Of a DNA stretch of 64,000 bases, positions 24,524 to 36,129 are shown in pieces (the first letter of the stretch is position 1; each line of letters begins with the position of its first letter). This stretch comes from Dermanyssus gallinae (taxonomy: Eukaryota; Arthropoda; Arachnida; Mesostigmata; Dermanyssidae). The notes below the pieces were generated by a model that saw only the letters and a list, made by a program, of their open reading frames with translations, was not told the DNA's origin and made no database searches. Position numbers and translations under genes: made by a program. The stretch is taken from NCBI GenBank assembly GCA_003439945.1, contig QVRM01003999.1, forward strand, positions 186,001-250,000, written 5' to 3'.

Positions 24524-25483
24524 GTATAAGAAGAGAGAGAAAAACTGCCAACTAGATTTCTAATAAAGGCCGTGCATCCATTTCCGTGTTATCGCCTCTG
24601 GCAAACTTGTATGACATCAGAACCAAATGGCTAGACCGATCTGCATATGGACTCGCCCTACTAAACGAACCTTAGAGGATCTTTGCGAAGTGCCTTCGTT
24701 CGTACGTGAAGGACGCGAGTGCGCGTCGCCTTGTGCTTAATAGGCGCGCTCCACGTTCCGCCTGCGCTAATGAATCTCGGGAATTAGAGAGTGTAGATCA
24801 CACGTGAATAACCTTCGACGCCGCCAGCGGCTGGCGCCGAGGCTAAAGCCTGTCGCGGTGTCGATGCCAGCACAAACAGCGCTTGAGGTTATCGCAAAGG
24901 CTGTGCAGCGCTATACACGGTGGCGGCTTCGGTTGTGTCAACCGAGCGTGTCTACTTCATCGTTAACCTTTCGTCAAGCTCTACAAGCGCCGGTTGGTCG
25001 AAAGGTATTCATGCGGAAACAGCAGGAACACAGGGCCGGGTATTCTTTCATGGCCTTTGGTGAGCTGAAGGGCCTCTTTATTCTAGACACAAGGAGACTT
25101 TTCCTTACATTCCCCGAACGAGGTAGGCATTCTTTATATGTTATAGGTTTGATATGTGTAATTGTCGTTAATTCGAATCTGTCAATGGGCCGTTTTAAAA
25201 CGATTTCCTGGCGGCTTTTTCTCAGAAATGTTGCAAATTTATAAACTTTTTAACGAAGCGTATAATAAACAATAAATGCTGGGATTATACTGATGCATTG
25301 TCGTATCAGTCGTATTTATCCGTATCAGAACGCCATAGACACAATTAATCACACAGTCAATTCACACAGTTAGTACGTATCAGAATGTCATAGACACATT
25401 CGGAAAGCGTCAATTGCTAGAACGCGTATCTTAATCGTTGCTAAGGAGAGGTACATATCCCTTTCCCAAGAATACGAGGAAGG
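24520..25483. other. Unassigned DNA with an unexplained 146-residue open frame
   Basis: The plus-strand frame 24804-25244 is one of the longest here not made of simple repeats. Its product is Arg/Leu-rich (starts MNNLRRRQRLAPRLKPVAV) with a possible hydrophobic segment near the C-terminus (LYVIGLICVIVV). I recognise no family and see no splice or promoter evidence, so I do not call a gene. Confidence 0.3.

Positions 25484-25523
<40 letters not shown>
25484..25523. repeat. (TA)n microsatellite
   Basis: TA array. Confidence 0.96.
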
Positions 25524-25527
<4 letters not shown>

Positions 25528-25805
25528 GAAGATACGTATATATGTATATATAATGATCGCTTGCGATAAACACTTATCACGTCGGACTCGATTCATGCTG
25601 TAATAGTCGCCTACCATTTTTCGCTGCTGCATCCCGCCCGCTTAATATTAGACTACGACTTTATGCATCCATCTAGTCTGTGGCCGTCTGTTATTTTTTC
25701 CCATTGGGGAAGCTTTTTGCATATAAAGATTATAATCAACTGGACCTTCGCACGCCACTGATGGAACAGCATTGCGTGCTGTTAACCGAGCAGTCAGACT
25801 AATGA

Positions 25806-25808
25806 CAC

Positions 25809-25858
<50 letters not shown>

Positions 25859-26001
25859 GTGCATCTTGTTTGCCGTACCGCTCAACCGGCACTATAGTAC
25901 AGTACTATATATATATATATACATATATGTGTCTATATATATATAGATATATGGGTGCATCTTGTTTGCCGTACCGCTCAACCGGCACTATAGTACAGTA
26001 C
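25806..26001. repeat. 96-bp-period duplication that includes a TA tract
   Basis: A (TA)n array is followed by a 51-bp unique block (25855-25905, beginning ATGGGTGCATC and ending ACAGTAC). It is then repeated exactly at 25951-26001 after a further 45 bp of TA-type sequence. Confidence 0.95.
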
Positions 26002-27209
26002 CATAAATTGCACGCAATCAAAGTTACGGCGATAAAGCACGCAACGTGACTAAATGGCCACCATATCACGTCACGGGATCTACAATATTAACACTAATGT
26101 TAGTCACCCATCTCCAGTACTCCGTTCTCAGGCATGGTAATCAGTAAGATGTCGGTAAATGCAAAGTGGGCCTTATAAGGCAAGTCGTTGCCTCGGTCAA
26201 TATATCTGTTCGTTTCATTTCATAGAAGTACAATATTGACGCCTTTAGTTGACAACAACAACTTACCGGCGTTTTTCGTGTATACTATTCGGACAAAAAC
26301 ATGGGCCCACTTTGTAGCTGTCCCCTTTCGTCTCTCTCTCTCCCTCTCTCCCCTATACATCCGTTCTCCTTTCTGATTCCGTTTCTGTCTCTTCCCTATT
26401 TGCCATCCCCTTGGCAAACCTCATCATGGGACTCGACGTCGATCGATAAAGGCCTTTCGGCTCTTCCGGATCTTCCGGAGGCATTGCTTGCTTTCTTGTG
26501 GCTTTTATGAAGAATGACTAAATTCAATTCGGGAACATCCCGATCAAAAGTGTCGTCGTCGTCGTCGTCGTTGCCATCGGGTTCGGCTAGTCGGGGCTGC
26601 CGCTACGACAAAGCAGTCAGACGCGGGAATCCAAGCAAGCTAGAGACGGTAAGAAAGGAAAACTGCCGCGAATATGAGAAACTGCGGTTCTCGTTATGGA
26701 TTTGCTACTGAATGGTGAAGACATTTTTTCATTCGCACCAACGAGTGAACGAGGTTATTCTTTACTGGAGTCACCAGTACAAAAGACGACCGCGACGACC
26801 TTTACCGCTGCGTGTATGCGCGGCCATTGTTGCCAGCATCAGCAGCAGCAGCTGCTGCAGTCTTCACATTGTAGCAGATTGATACCAAAAACTAGCCACG
26901 AATAGGTAAAAGGTAAACGGCATATAAGGACCAAGCTGCCAAGATACAGGGCACCGCGGGCTGACTGATGCGAAGGGCTGGAAGGAAGCACGTGTATTAA
27001 GGACATCATTTTTATGAGTTCCCGCGCATCCTTGCTTCTCTGGTTCATTCATCTCCGGGGATGTAAGCGGACACGCAGACAAACACCGGACGATAGCTAA
27101 AGCCGCAGCCACACGCGCATCAAATGAATAACTGTGCGGACCCTAACGACGGCCTTGTGTCCCAATAATGTACTAAGCCTATGTTCTGCTTATCTACTTT
27201 CGGCCAGTA
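26002..27209. other. Unassigned DNA
   Basis: It contains a CT-rich tract at 26330-26360 and a short (GTC)n at 26550-26570. No gene was recognised. Confidence 0.4.
26286..26345 (+). repeat. Dispersed repeat, copy 1
   Basis: TTCGGACA, AAACATG, CCACTTTGTAG and CCTTTCGTCTCTCTC occur in the same order and spacing as at 27858-27920. The two copies share about 60 bp ending in a CT-rich tail. Confidence 0.6.

Positions 27210-27240
<31 letters not shown>
27210..27240. repeat. (TA)n microsatellite
   Basis: TA array. Confidence 0.96.
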
Positions 27241-27244
<4 letters not shown>

Positions 27245-27745
27245 TTAATTAGGCTAACCTTTTAGTACTTCTGTATTGTACTATAAGATGAATAACGTGA
27301 AATTAAATATGGGATACTAAAGCCTATCACACCCTGCATATTTGCAATATATAGATCACAATACAGTTGCTATCAGCAGTTACATCCACAATCAGCGGTG
27401 AGTCGCCTGCAGCAGTTCCAAGCCAGTTGTCTGGCAGCGATTTAACTTAGCGAGCCTCACAGCCATCTAAACCTCCCGAAAGGTGATGGCTATCCTCTCG
27501 AAGAGATGTAATTTATTCACGAATGGGTTCATAATCGACATAGCCTTCGAAGGAATGGCGGTGTGTGGCTGGACCCATTTCAACACCTTGTAGATATAAA
27601 TAGACGACTCCTTCCTTCTACGCTTATTTTCTTATCCGTGGCACGGACGTTCTTCTGAGCTTTTTTAGGCTCCTTCACAGCCTCCCCGTACGATGCATGT
27701 GCCATGTTCGATGCTGGCTATTTTCTATTATAAATTAGAGAACGT

Positions 27746-27747
<2 letters not shown>
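27241..27747. other. Unassigned DNA
   Basis: Nothing recognised. Confidence 0.4.

Positions 27748-27781
<34 letters not shown>
27748..27781. repeat. (TA)n microsatellite
   Basis: TA array just upstream of dispersed-repeat copy 2. Confidence 0.96.
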
Positions 27782-27782
<1 letters not shown>

Positions 27783-27857
27783 GTTAATTTTGGAAACTGT
27801 GGGCTCAATGTTGAATTATTAAACACAAATAAATTCGTTGCCAAGCATTTACAGTCG

Positions 27858-27920
27858 TGTATATGTTTCGGACAGGAAACATGAGTCCATTTTGTAGAGG
27901 TCTCCTTTCTCTGTCTCTCT
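27858..27920 (+). repeat. Dispersed repeat, copy 2
   Basis: Counterpart of 26286-26345. It shares TTCGGACA, AAACATG, CCATTTTGTAG, CCTTTC and a CTCTCTCT tail. Confidence 0.6.
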
Positions 27921-29019
27921 ATCTCTCTAAACATGATTTTTTCTTCTCTTTATTTGTTGTATCTTCTCTGTTTACCACCCTCTTCATAAAAAAAATATAT
28001 ATGTACTTACAGGCATGTACATCAGCTTTGCCGAACGCGTAGAACATCTTGAGCTCAACAAGTAAACGCAATTTGCTTTACGGCAACTGCTGCGCTAATG
28101 TATGAATAGAGCACGCTTTCTGCGACAACCGGTCAAACGGTTACGCTGCTTGGTTTCCGGCAGGATCCTCCCCTACACCAATGAACTACACCTATAACCG
28201 ACCGTATAACTAACGTTCTCACTAACGAACTATCCACAGCGGTGGCTTCGGCAGCGAAGAACAGCAAGTAGTGGCGTAGAGGGTGTCTGACTCATCTCAT
28301 AGTTTTTGGGCGTTTCCCAATTGAACGTCTATCTGATCGTCTGGCGGGAAGATTAAGTCGAGGAAGAAAGACCGCTGCCACAAAAATGTGAGCTCCAGGG
28401 AGCCAGGGCTTGCCAACGACAAAGGGCGGGCTTAGCCCCAAAGCCGTAGGAACTGCTCGACAATGCGGATTTTTATTGTCACAAATGAGTTTGACTTTGT
28501 CCTGCCTTCGTCTCTCTGCGCTTGTCAATGCCGTCAGCTATGTGAGCCATGACTCAGAATTGTTCGACAGTCTCGACTCTAAATCACCTAACTAACGTCC
28601 TCCGTCATGCCGAGGTGCTGCGGCCTCTTCTGCGTTTAATGAGAAAACCATTCCAGCTGACATAGTCTCCTTCAAAGGATGATACACCAAATATGTACAT
28701 ACATCCAAATATGTGCCTCTTTTTGTTCAATATCTTTGACAAAGCTCTAGCTAGACCATTGTTACTTGCTGCTGTTTCTTCCAGCGAAATGTTTCATTTT
28801 TACAAAGTAGGTTTTGGGTTGACCTTGCTGATCCAATAGGTGCAAGGTACACACTATACAAGGAGACAACCGACCACCACTGCGTAAATCCACGTGAACA
28901 AACATGTTCGAATAAATACGCCGCTGTGGTTGTTAGCGATCAAAACGCTTCGTTCTGCAATGCAGTTTAAGCGTGCGGTCTAATAGTAGTGATCGAATAG
29001 TATAATCCCCATGGCTGCA
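27921..29019. other. Unassigned DNA
   Basis: Nothing recognised. Confidence 0.4.
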
Positions 29020-29026
29020 TCATATA

Positions 29027-29059
<33 letters not shown>

Positions 29060-29060
29060 G
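29020..29060. repeat. (TA)n microsatellite
   Basis: TA array. Confidence 0.95.
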
Positions 29061-29635
29061 GCTATTGCAAAAGCAACGCGACAGATAGGTTCTGCCTAAG
29101 CCACTTAAGTTAGTAGAGTAAAGTAGTAGAAGAAGACGTGCCAGTACCAGAAGGGCCGTCGCGACCTCATCGCGGTTCTAACGGCGAGCGGGGGGGGGGG
29201 TCGGTGATTGCGTTGTTTTGCGACTCTCACTCAGCAAGCAGTGGGGTAAGCTGGCTAGGTCCGTGAATTAGCCGCATTCCGCCAAACTCTATTTATCTAT
29301 GTGGCTGGCTGGTTGGCTGGCTATCAATCTAGTGATCAGGAGGACCACAGGAGCTTGTGTGCGTCGGTGCGGCGAGCGGCCGGTGTATAGCGGCCTGGCC
29401 GACGAAGCAGACAGCAAGCAGACTTTCAGTTGCTATGTCGGCGGGCCATGTCGTGTCGCGGTCAGCTGGAAGTGCGACCGCCGGGCCGGGCCAAAAGGGC
29501 AGCCAGCGAGTCGCTGGTGATCCGTCCGTCCTTTCGGGCGGTCAAATCGAGTGCATTCCAGAGAGAAACAGAGGCTTCTCTCGTTCCTTGACCCTTTCCG
29601 GGGAAGACGTCAGGGTGGTGGTGCTGCTGCTGAAG

Positions 29636-29693
29636 TATACCCTCTCGACCCATCCTCTAATTCTATTCCTCTCTCTCTCTCTCTCTCTCGCTC

Positions 29694-29729
<36 letters not shown>

Positions 29730-29816
29730 TATTATACCCTCTCGACCCATCCTCTAATTCTATTCCTCTCTCTCTCCCTCTATATATATATATATCTATC
29801 TCTCCCCCTCTATCTA

Positions 29817-29850
<34 letters not shown>
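29636..29850. repeat. 97-bp-period duplication with CT and TA tracts
   Basis: A block beginning TATACCCTCTCGACCC and continuing through (CT)n and (TA)n at 29636 recurs at 29733. A further CT/TA run extends to about 29850. Confidence 0.93.
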
Positions 29851-29851
<1 letters not shown>

Positions 29852-30363
29852 CTGTGTCTCGCTTTGTGCTGTTGCTGTCAGCTTTGCTCATTAGAGAGCC
29901 AGCTTTCCAAACCAGCCGGCCAGTTAGACAAGCAGAAAAGCAGGCGACTGACGACTCGTCGTTGTCTTGCAACACCGAACAGCTTGGCTAGTTTCGACCA
30001 AAGAAGGACATGCGCATACCACCGGCTCGAGCAACGACGACAATGACAACGACCAGTTGGCCGAACGCAAAGCGTGAGCCATGAGCAGCAAGTGCGTGTA
30101 CTTTCTCTGTCTGCTGCCACTTCAGACTGCTTGTTCATCAGCGGAAACAGCAATAACAACAGCGTCGGCAGAAGCTGCAGCCACCACCACCACCGCCGGC
30201 AGAGTTGTGCGTGTTTTAGTGGTAGTGGTGGTACTTAGTAACAGTTATAGTAATAGTAATACTATAGTGAAGTGGCAGAGCTGGCCCCGGTTATCAAACG
30301 CAGTGCGCATCTTCAGCGCAGGAGACCAGACCTAGATTAGTTCTCTCCCTACACGGACAAGAC

Positions 30364-30377
30364 TATATATATATGTG

Positions 30378-30441
<64 letters not shown>
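30364..30441. repeat. (TA)n microsatellite, about 78 bp
   Basis: TA array with one GTGTAA interruption. Confidence 0.97.
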
Positions 30442-30442
<1 letters not shown>

Positions 30443-30787
30443 TACTTAAACTGGCCGAAGGCTCACCAGAAGGTGCTATATAATGTCAGGGTGATACAGA
30501 TGAAGTGCGAGCGAAGATAGACGGGGTCGACCACCACTTGCCCGATGAGAGTAGTAGTAGTAGAAGTCCTTGATTGAGCCAAGCATCCCGGCCTGTGGCC
30601 TGGCGTCGCACGTTGTCGTGTAGCCAATTACGCCGGGCCATATATATGTGTGGCAAGAGTAATTTGACTACAATCTCTCCGGGGGCGCCGCCGCCGCCGC
30701 TTCTGGTTGAGAGAGGCGTTTTCCTTCCGTCGGACCTGACCTGCGTCGCTGCCCAACTACGGTAGTGCAGCAGCTGTGTAACAGGTT

Positions 30788-30812
30788 GATATATATATAT
30801 ATATATATATAT
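30788..30812. repeat. (TA)n microsatellite
   Basis: Short TA array. Confidence 0.93.
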
Positions 30813-31274
30813 CATTATAAGGGGACGAACAGCATCTATATTCCTATAGCGGCGGCTGTTGGCAATGCCGGCGTGACCTTTTCTACGTGACTGCACGGGA
30901 CACGACGATACAGCCGCTGGGGCAGCATTTCTGTTCTGTCTCTTTCTCTCCCCTCTATATTCCTCCCCATTCCTCTCCTCTCTATATTTCTCTTCCACCC
31001 CCCGCTCTCTCTCTCTCTCTGTGTTTCCGCTTCTGTCTCTCCTTTTCTCCTACTGTCGCTCCTTAGGGAACGACTGCAGGCCAAGCAGCAGGAAAGCAAG
31101 CAGAGCAAGCAAGCAAGGTGATCGTACAATTAGACACGAGTAGTCACAGCGGCCCCCCGGCGTCATTGACAGCGGTGGCCGTCGCGGCGATGGCCGCTAC
31201 CAGTAGTAGCAAAAATTGTTGCAGTTGTAAGCAGTAGGTATTATAGTCCAGTAGTAGTAGTAGTAATAGTGTCG

Positions 31275-31455
31275 AGCCCGGTGGCGTGGTGCATTCCGCC
31301 TGCGCCTCGCGACCGGAGAAGACATATACGCGGTGCGCGGGTCCGAGCCACACCGTTGCACATTTGTATTTATGGGGGTCCGTCTATAAAGCAATGTGAA
31401 AAACAGTTCCGTGGACGTTGAATCTTGGCTGAGGGTCAGCCCGAAAACTTTACTT
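31275..31455 (+). mobile_element. tRNA-derived SINE, family B, copy 2
   Basis: It shares GGTGGCGT..TG, GCGCGGGTCCGAGCC (box B region, diverged), TTGCACATTTGTATTTATGG, GGGTCCGTCT, GCAATGTGAA and TTGGCTGAG..TCAGCCCGAAAAC with copies 1 and 3, in the same order. The box B GGTTCGA core has mutated to GGTCCGA. The copy ends near a TAGTAG triplet tract at 31455-31475. Confidence 0.85.
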
Positions 31456-33600
31456 TAGTAGTAGTAATAGTAGCAGCAGCAGCAATAGCAGCTCTTTGTG
31501 ATCTGATCATCTGGTCGCCTGGTCACGTCTAGCGTGCCGCTCGCGCTTGCCGTTACGCTAGTGGGGCTGCCACCCCCTGTTTGGCTCACTGCTGCTGTCT
31601 AATCTGCTCCAGCGTCTGTCGGCGTCGTCCGTCGTCGTCGTCGTCCGTCGTACGCTCATTGGCGACTCTGACGGTTACCACGACGGTGACGGTGCGTCAT
31701 GGCAGGTAGGAGGCAGGTGGAAGCCACGCTGGGGGTGTATGTGTGTTGAAGTATTACGTTATACAACGTGAAACTATATGGGTGTGTGTGTGTGTATTCG
31801 GGAGAGGGGCCTCTGGGGGTTGATATTACGGCCGGCGAGCAATGTGGCCAACGCCGAAGTAATTCAAGTGGCGGCAGCGTGCAACACGCAACAGTGAAGT
31901 CTCCCTCCTAGCGTGCCTTTAGCCTACAACTTTACGCCGCCGACCGCACGACCGACAGCTATCACTTATTCTATGCTAGGGCCTCCGATGCAGGGGTGCT
32001 AGACAACGGAGGCGGGGGTGACCGGGGGTTGGTGATCGAGGCGAGGCTGCTGGCGCGATCAGGGCGTGCTGTTGTATTGTTGATCACGGTCTGATCGTTG
32101 TCATCTTCGACGGCGTGACGTCGTGGTGGTGGTGGTGAGGTGTAGACAGACCTCATTATCAGCTGTATCGCTGTCATCGTTGTGGGAGACGCCCGAATAG
32201 ACCTTAGCGGGGAACCGCACACACTGCCGTCTCTGGCAATGCCATTCCCCATTTTCATTGTTGTTGTTGTTGCCGCTGCTGCTGCTGTTGCTGTCAACAT
32301 TGCTGACACCGCCATCATGTTGCAATATCGTAGCATTAACGTAGCAGCAGCTATCGCCGTCGATGTTGCCATTGCCGTATTAGCTATCGTGTCTGACCTC
32401 GTTCTGATCAAAGTTTCAAAAGATAGCCACCGTTTACCGGCGGTGACTAGGACAAAGACCTGGATCGACGGGACTGACACCAACAGCTCTGTCAACGAAC
32501 ATGGCAGTCAGTACTGCGTGTAGGGTACGTAATGTATGCATAAAACTTAAACGTTGAGACACCTTGAGCGCTTAGGCAGGTAATATTCGGTCGGTCTGCC
32601 AGCGAAGAAGATGGGAACGAAAAGGAAGGCGCGCAAAAAAAGAAAAATAATGGAATGACGTCAAAAACGCAGGCCAGCAGCATTGTTGGAGGCGGCAGAC
32701 CTAAACAGAACGAAACGTGGTTAGTTCGCAAAAACACTGCTGCCTCGGTCGATTGACGACATTAGCGTAACGAGCCGAGCTACTACGACGTCCACTACGT
32801 CCAAGCAGTCAACCAAGCAAGCAGACACTGGTCAGAGTCACTGACACCTCGACAGACATCGTCACAAACCCCATCTGCACAATCGGCAGCACATCAACGA
32901 ACGCCACGTCACCATGGCTGGCTAGCTCGATCGTTACACGCGTTTAGCCGCCAGTTTAGCGGTAAAAGGCGAGAGATACGGCCTATCCGAAGCCATCGGA
33001 TGCATATCGGCACGCGGCGTCCTGATATCCCCTCCATGTTGCCTGCTGTCTCCTTCTTTCCTTCTAGCAGGCAGGGAGGGAGGGCTGCCTCCAGTGAGCG
33101 GACATTTAACTTCCGCTGGCTGTATGGTTTCGCCAGCTATACGCCAGCTACTGTGTGCAGTTGCAATAAACGTCACCATCATTCTTCTGCGATAGGCCGT
33201 GGATCTGGCCGGCCGCCGATGGACAGCTACGCTTCATCACTGATTTGCCCATTCGCACCCGTTGTCGTCGTCGCTGTCGTCGTTGTCGTCGTCCGTGTCG
33301 TCAATTCGTCCATCAGACGATGGTCGGTTGGTTAATGCTCTCACTCGTCTGCTCATTCTGCAGGCAAAAAAGCGCATGCGTGCAGCCGCTGATGCGTTAG
33401 GCCGAAAGATGCCCCGCTGCCGCGGCCGCTATTATCACACGCCGCCTCAATAGACCTGTCAATCTCTTTCATTGTCACGCCACCGACGCCACCCTTAGCA
33501 GCGGCATATTCAGTGGCACTGCAGCAGGTGCTATGCCCCATCGGGCTATAGCGTACATGCGACTCACACGACGAACAAAGAAGCATACCTATTCAAAAGC

Positions 33601-33636
33601 AATAAATATATATACCTATATATATCTCATATAGTC

Positions 33637-33668
<32 letters not shown>

Positions 33669-33763
33669 CTATATATGGGGGGCAATTGTTTTCACCCCGT
33701 CATGAGCTAAATACAATTATGGCATCGTCCCAATGTCCTAACAAAAAAAATATATATATATAT
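33601..33763. repeat. Cluster of short (TA)n tracts
   Basis: TA tracts at 33605-33630, 33641-33676 and 33749-33763. Confidence 0.9.
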
Positions 33764-34583
33764 GGACATTGAACTTATCCGCCTAAAATGCTGTCGCTGA
33801 GAGATTCTGTTGGACTATACGAAACTATTATAAAGGCAAAATTGACACAAATATACACATGCATATATGTATATGCATACTAAATACATCTAAATTTAGC
33901 TCTGACCCATAGACATTCAAATAAAAATCTATATAGCCTGATGATCTATCTACCCGTGCAGATAGATTCACTCGTACTCAGCACGGCAAAACGGAAGCCA
34001 TATTTCCATATTGAAATCATGTTTATTGATTTGTAGCTTGACAAGAGCATTTGGTAATCTATTCACTATTCAAGAAATGAAATCTATAAAGCAGATTGCA
34101 CTTTACCTCAGAGCCGGAAACCAACTGTGATAAGAATTGTTAATTAAGTAGCTGGCGTGCAGGCTAACTCTACTAGATCGTATCCACTTGATCCAGTCCT
34201 AGGCAGTTTGTACGAATCCGGCTCTTACATACCTGAAATACAGAGAGAGAGACAGAGAGAAAGAGAGTCAGCGCTACTCGCAAAGTAGGGTATAAAGCTC
34301 AAAAATGAGCTGCAATTTGCAGCTCTTCCAAAAAACAAAAAAAACTCACTGCATTGGAGGTTCTACAGCGCATCCAGTGTCTTACGAAAATAATTGATAC
34401 CAGCAAAATTATTGAGAGGAGAATTAGGCATCCTAATGATCCGATAACTTTCGGTGAGATGTAGATATTAAAAGGTGCATATTATCAATATTATTACTCA
34501 CCAGAGTCGTGGTAAAGTAGTCTACATATTTTTAGACCATATAAACCTACTCTTTAAAATGTACGGTTGTTGATCTCTTAACA
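33764..34583. other. Unassigned A/T-rich DNA
   Basis: It may contain the decayed 5' portion of the RT fossil that becomes recognisable at 34584. Confidence 0.35.
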
Positions 34584-34704
34584 GTGATGCCACAAAGTGC
34601 CACTTACCTCTTATTTGCAGACGATCTAAAAATTTGCTCAGCAATCGACATCACCACATGTATTATTCAACTAGCAATTCGAACTATTGAAAGCTGGTGT
34701 TGCG
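34584..34704 (+). mobile_element. RT fossil, left part (interrupted by insertion)
   Basis: LLFADDLKICSAID is the catalytic FADD box of a non-LTR RT, followed by TIESWC, the usual W-C a few tens of residues downstream. The frame is cut at 34704 by a LINE insertion and resumes at 35169. This tract ends with the target sequence that was duplicated. Confidence 0.8.
34690..34704. repeat. Target-site duplication, left copy
   Basis: AAAGCTGGTGTTGCG, identical to 35169-35183. Confidence 0.92.
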
Positions 34705-35168
34705 GACGGCAAGAAGCCGCTTTGTGTATCTGCCGGCGGGTTGCGGGCCGGCAGTGGAAACAATCAGAGTCAGGCTTAGGTCACCTATTACAGGAACACT
34801 TCAGCATTTTTTGTTGGAATGGCAGGGAAAAAGACCAGTTGGATCTGTACCTCGCCAGGGAGCTTTGGGATGGAATGGCATGCACTAGCCGGCACGTGTA
34901 CACAAGGTACATTGTGCATGGCTATCATCACTTGGTATGTTCGACCCAAGGATTTCACCAAGTTAGCGATCAATGTCGTTGCCGGTTCTGCTCGCAGATA
35001 TGCGCTAAATACCACGTAGCGAGCTGCCAGACCCATCGGCCGTCATTTGCATGTTTTCCCCCGGTGGGACGGTCGCTAAAGTGTTCAAAATTTATATAAT
35101 TAATTGTATTGTAAAGATGTAACATCTTGAAATGCAATGTGATTGCGAAATAAACAAATATATATTAT
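34705..35168 (+). mobile_element. 5'-truncated non-LTR retrotransposon (LINE) copy 2, nested
   Basis: Sense-strand copy of the element at 23719-24162, about 460 bp, highly similar over its whole length including the 3' UTR and AATAAA (near 35151). The C-terminal domain reads RYIVHGYHHLVC then CRCRFCSQICAKYHVASC, with all the Cys and His positions kept. It is flanked by perfect 15-bp direct repeats and sits inside another element's RT domain. Both copies are truncated at nearly the same 5' point (CGGACGGC here, CGGGTTTGCGG there) and have no tail of pure A. Confidence 0.88.
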
Positions 35169-35183
35169 AAAGCTGGTGTTGCG
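35169..35183. repeat. Target-site duplication, right copy
   Basis: Identical to 34690-34704. Confidence 0.92.
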
Positions 35184-35431
35184 ATAAGAAGATACAAATG
35201 TCTGTGGCTAACAGTGACGTGGTTTCATCTGATGACAGTTTGCCACCGTATATACTTGGTAAAGACGCAACACCGGTAGTTGAATATTTTCGTGAGTTTG
35301 GTGTGATTGTGACCCCTAAAGTAGATGTATCTGAACATATGACTGTCACAGCCAGGTCTGCTTCACAGTTATGTCATACCATATTTAGATGTTTCATTTT
35401 AAAAATTCCTGAGCTTTATGTGAATTTGTAG
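35184..35431 (+). mobile_element. RT fossil, right part (resumes after insertion)
   Basis: The host RT continues here: MSVANSDVVSSDDSLPPY, then EYFREFGVIVTPKVDVSEHM (the RDLGV.VT..L.FS.H thumb block), then SASQLCHTIFRCF. The frame is open from 35198 to 35431. Reading TIESWC and then this segment gives a continuous non-LTR RT order once the insert and one duplication are ignored. It ends at a stop in what would be the post-RT region. Confidence 0.8.
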
Positions 35432-35894
35432 AAACATCTGATCTTACTCTTATCTTACTACTGTGCCAGTACAAAGGTGTTCGAAAGATGTATAAAAAGT
35501 TGCGTTGTATCGGGACTGACCAGACCATGTTTAAATATATAGATACACGGCTGCAAAGTAGAGTGAATGTTAGATCACCGGAGGTTGCGCACTCGGTGTG
35601 AACATATTCACACACACAACAACATATTCTCGTGGAGAGTTCCACGAAGTCTGCAAAACAGACAAACCTGTTGTATGTTATAATGATATTCAAATGTTAA
35701 ATATTTTGCTAAAAAACAGTGTACATTTATGCATGTATGACCCTTGAATAAAAATGCTGTTAGCTTGACATGACTTATGTGTGTTAACTTTATATTAAGA
35801 CGTCAATGGCTGAATAAAAAAGAACAAAAATGACGTTTGCTGGAAATAATACGGCTAAAACATCCTATATTCTACGTACAAACTAACTCCCGTG

Positions 35895-35937
<43 letters not shown>

Positions 35938-36129
35938 CATATTTGTTTTTTGCGTGCTCGACTAGGCACAGGTAAACGTGTTTAACATTTGTTTTAGCTA
36001 ATTTGATCCGTTTACCCTGTTTAAGTGTGACAATTGTTAGAAAAGCTACAACAGTGATATGACACACTAAGAAAAAACACGCCCCCTCCTAGGTACAGGG
36101 GAAGTCGGCCAGTTTAGAGATTGCTTGGC
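35432..36129. other. Unassigned DNA with a (TC)n-(TA)n tract
   Basis: (TC)n-(TA)n lies at 35895-35938. The flanks may hold decayed continuation of the RT element. Confidence 0.4.

Larger units (their letters stand above)
29061..33600. other. Long GC-rich, triplet-repeat-rich segment
   Basis: About 4.5 kb with clearly more CpG and GC than the flanks, and many short triplet runs: CAC at 30182-30196, GTAGTG at 30220-30230, GTA at 31250-31270 and 31455-31475, GTC at 31625-31650, GTG at 32123-32140, GTT/GCT at 32256-32295, GTCGTC at 33263-33300. A poly-G run lies at 29190-29200. None of the frames shows a family domain. A short plus-strand frame at 30081-30335 begins with a signal-peptide-like MSSKCVYFLCLLPLQTACSS but then becomes low-complexity. 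The segment may be UTR, first-intron or regulatory DNA of an unseen gene; that is inference. Confidence 0.45.
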
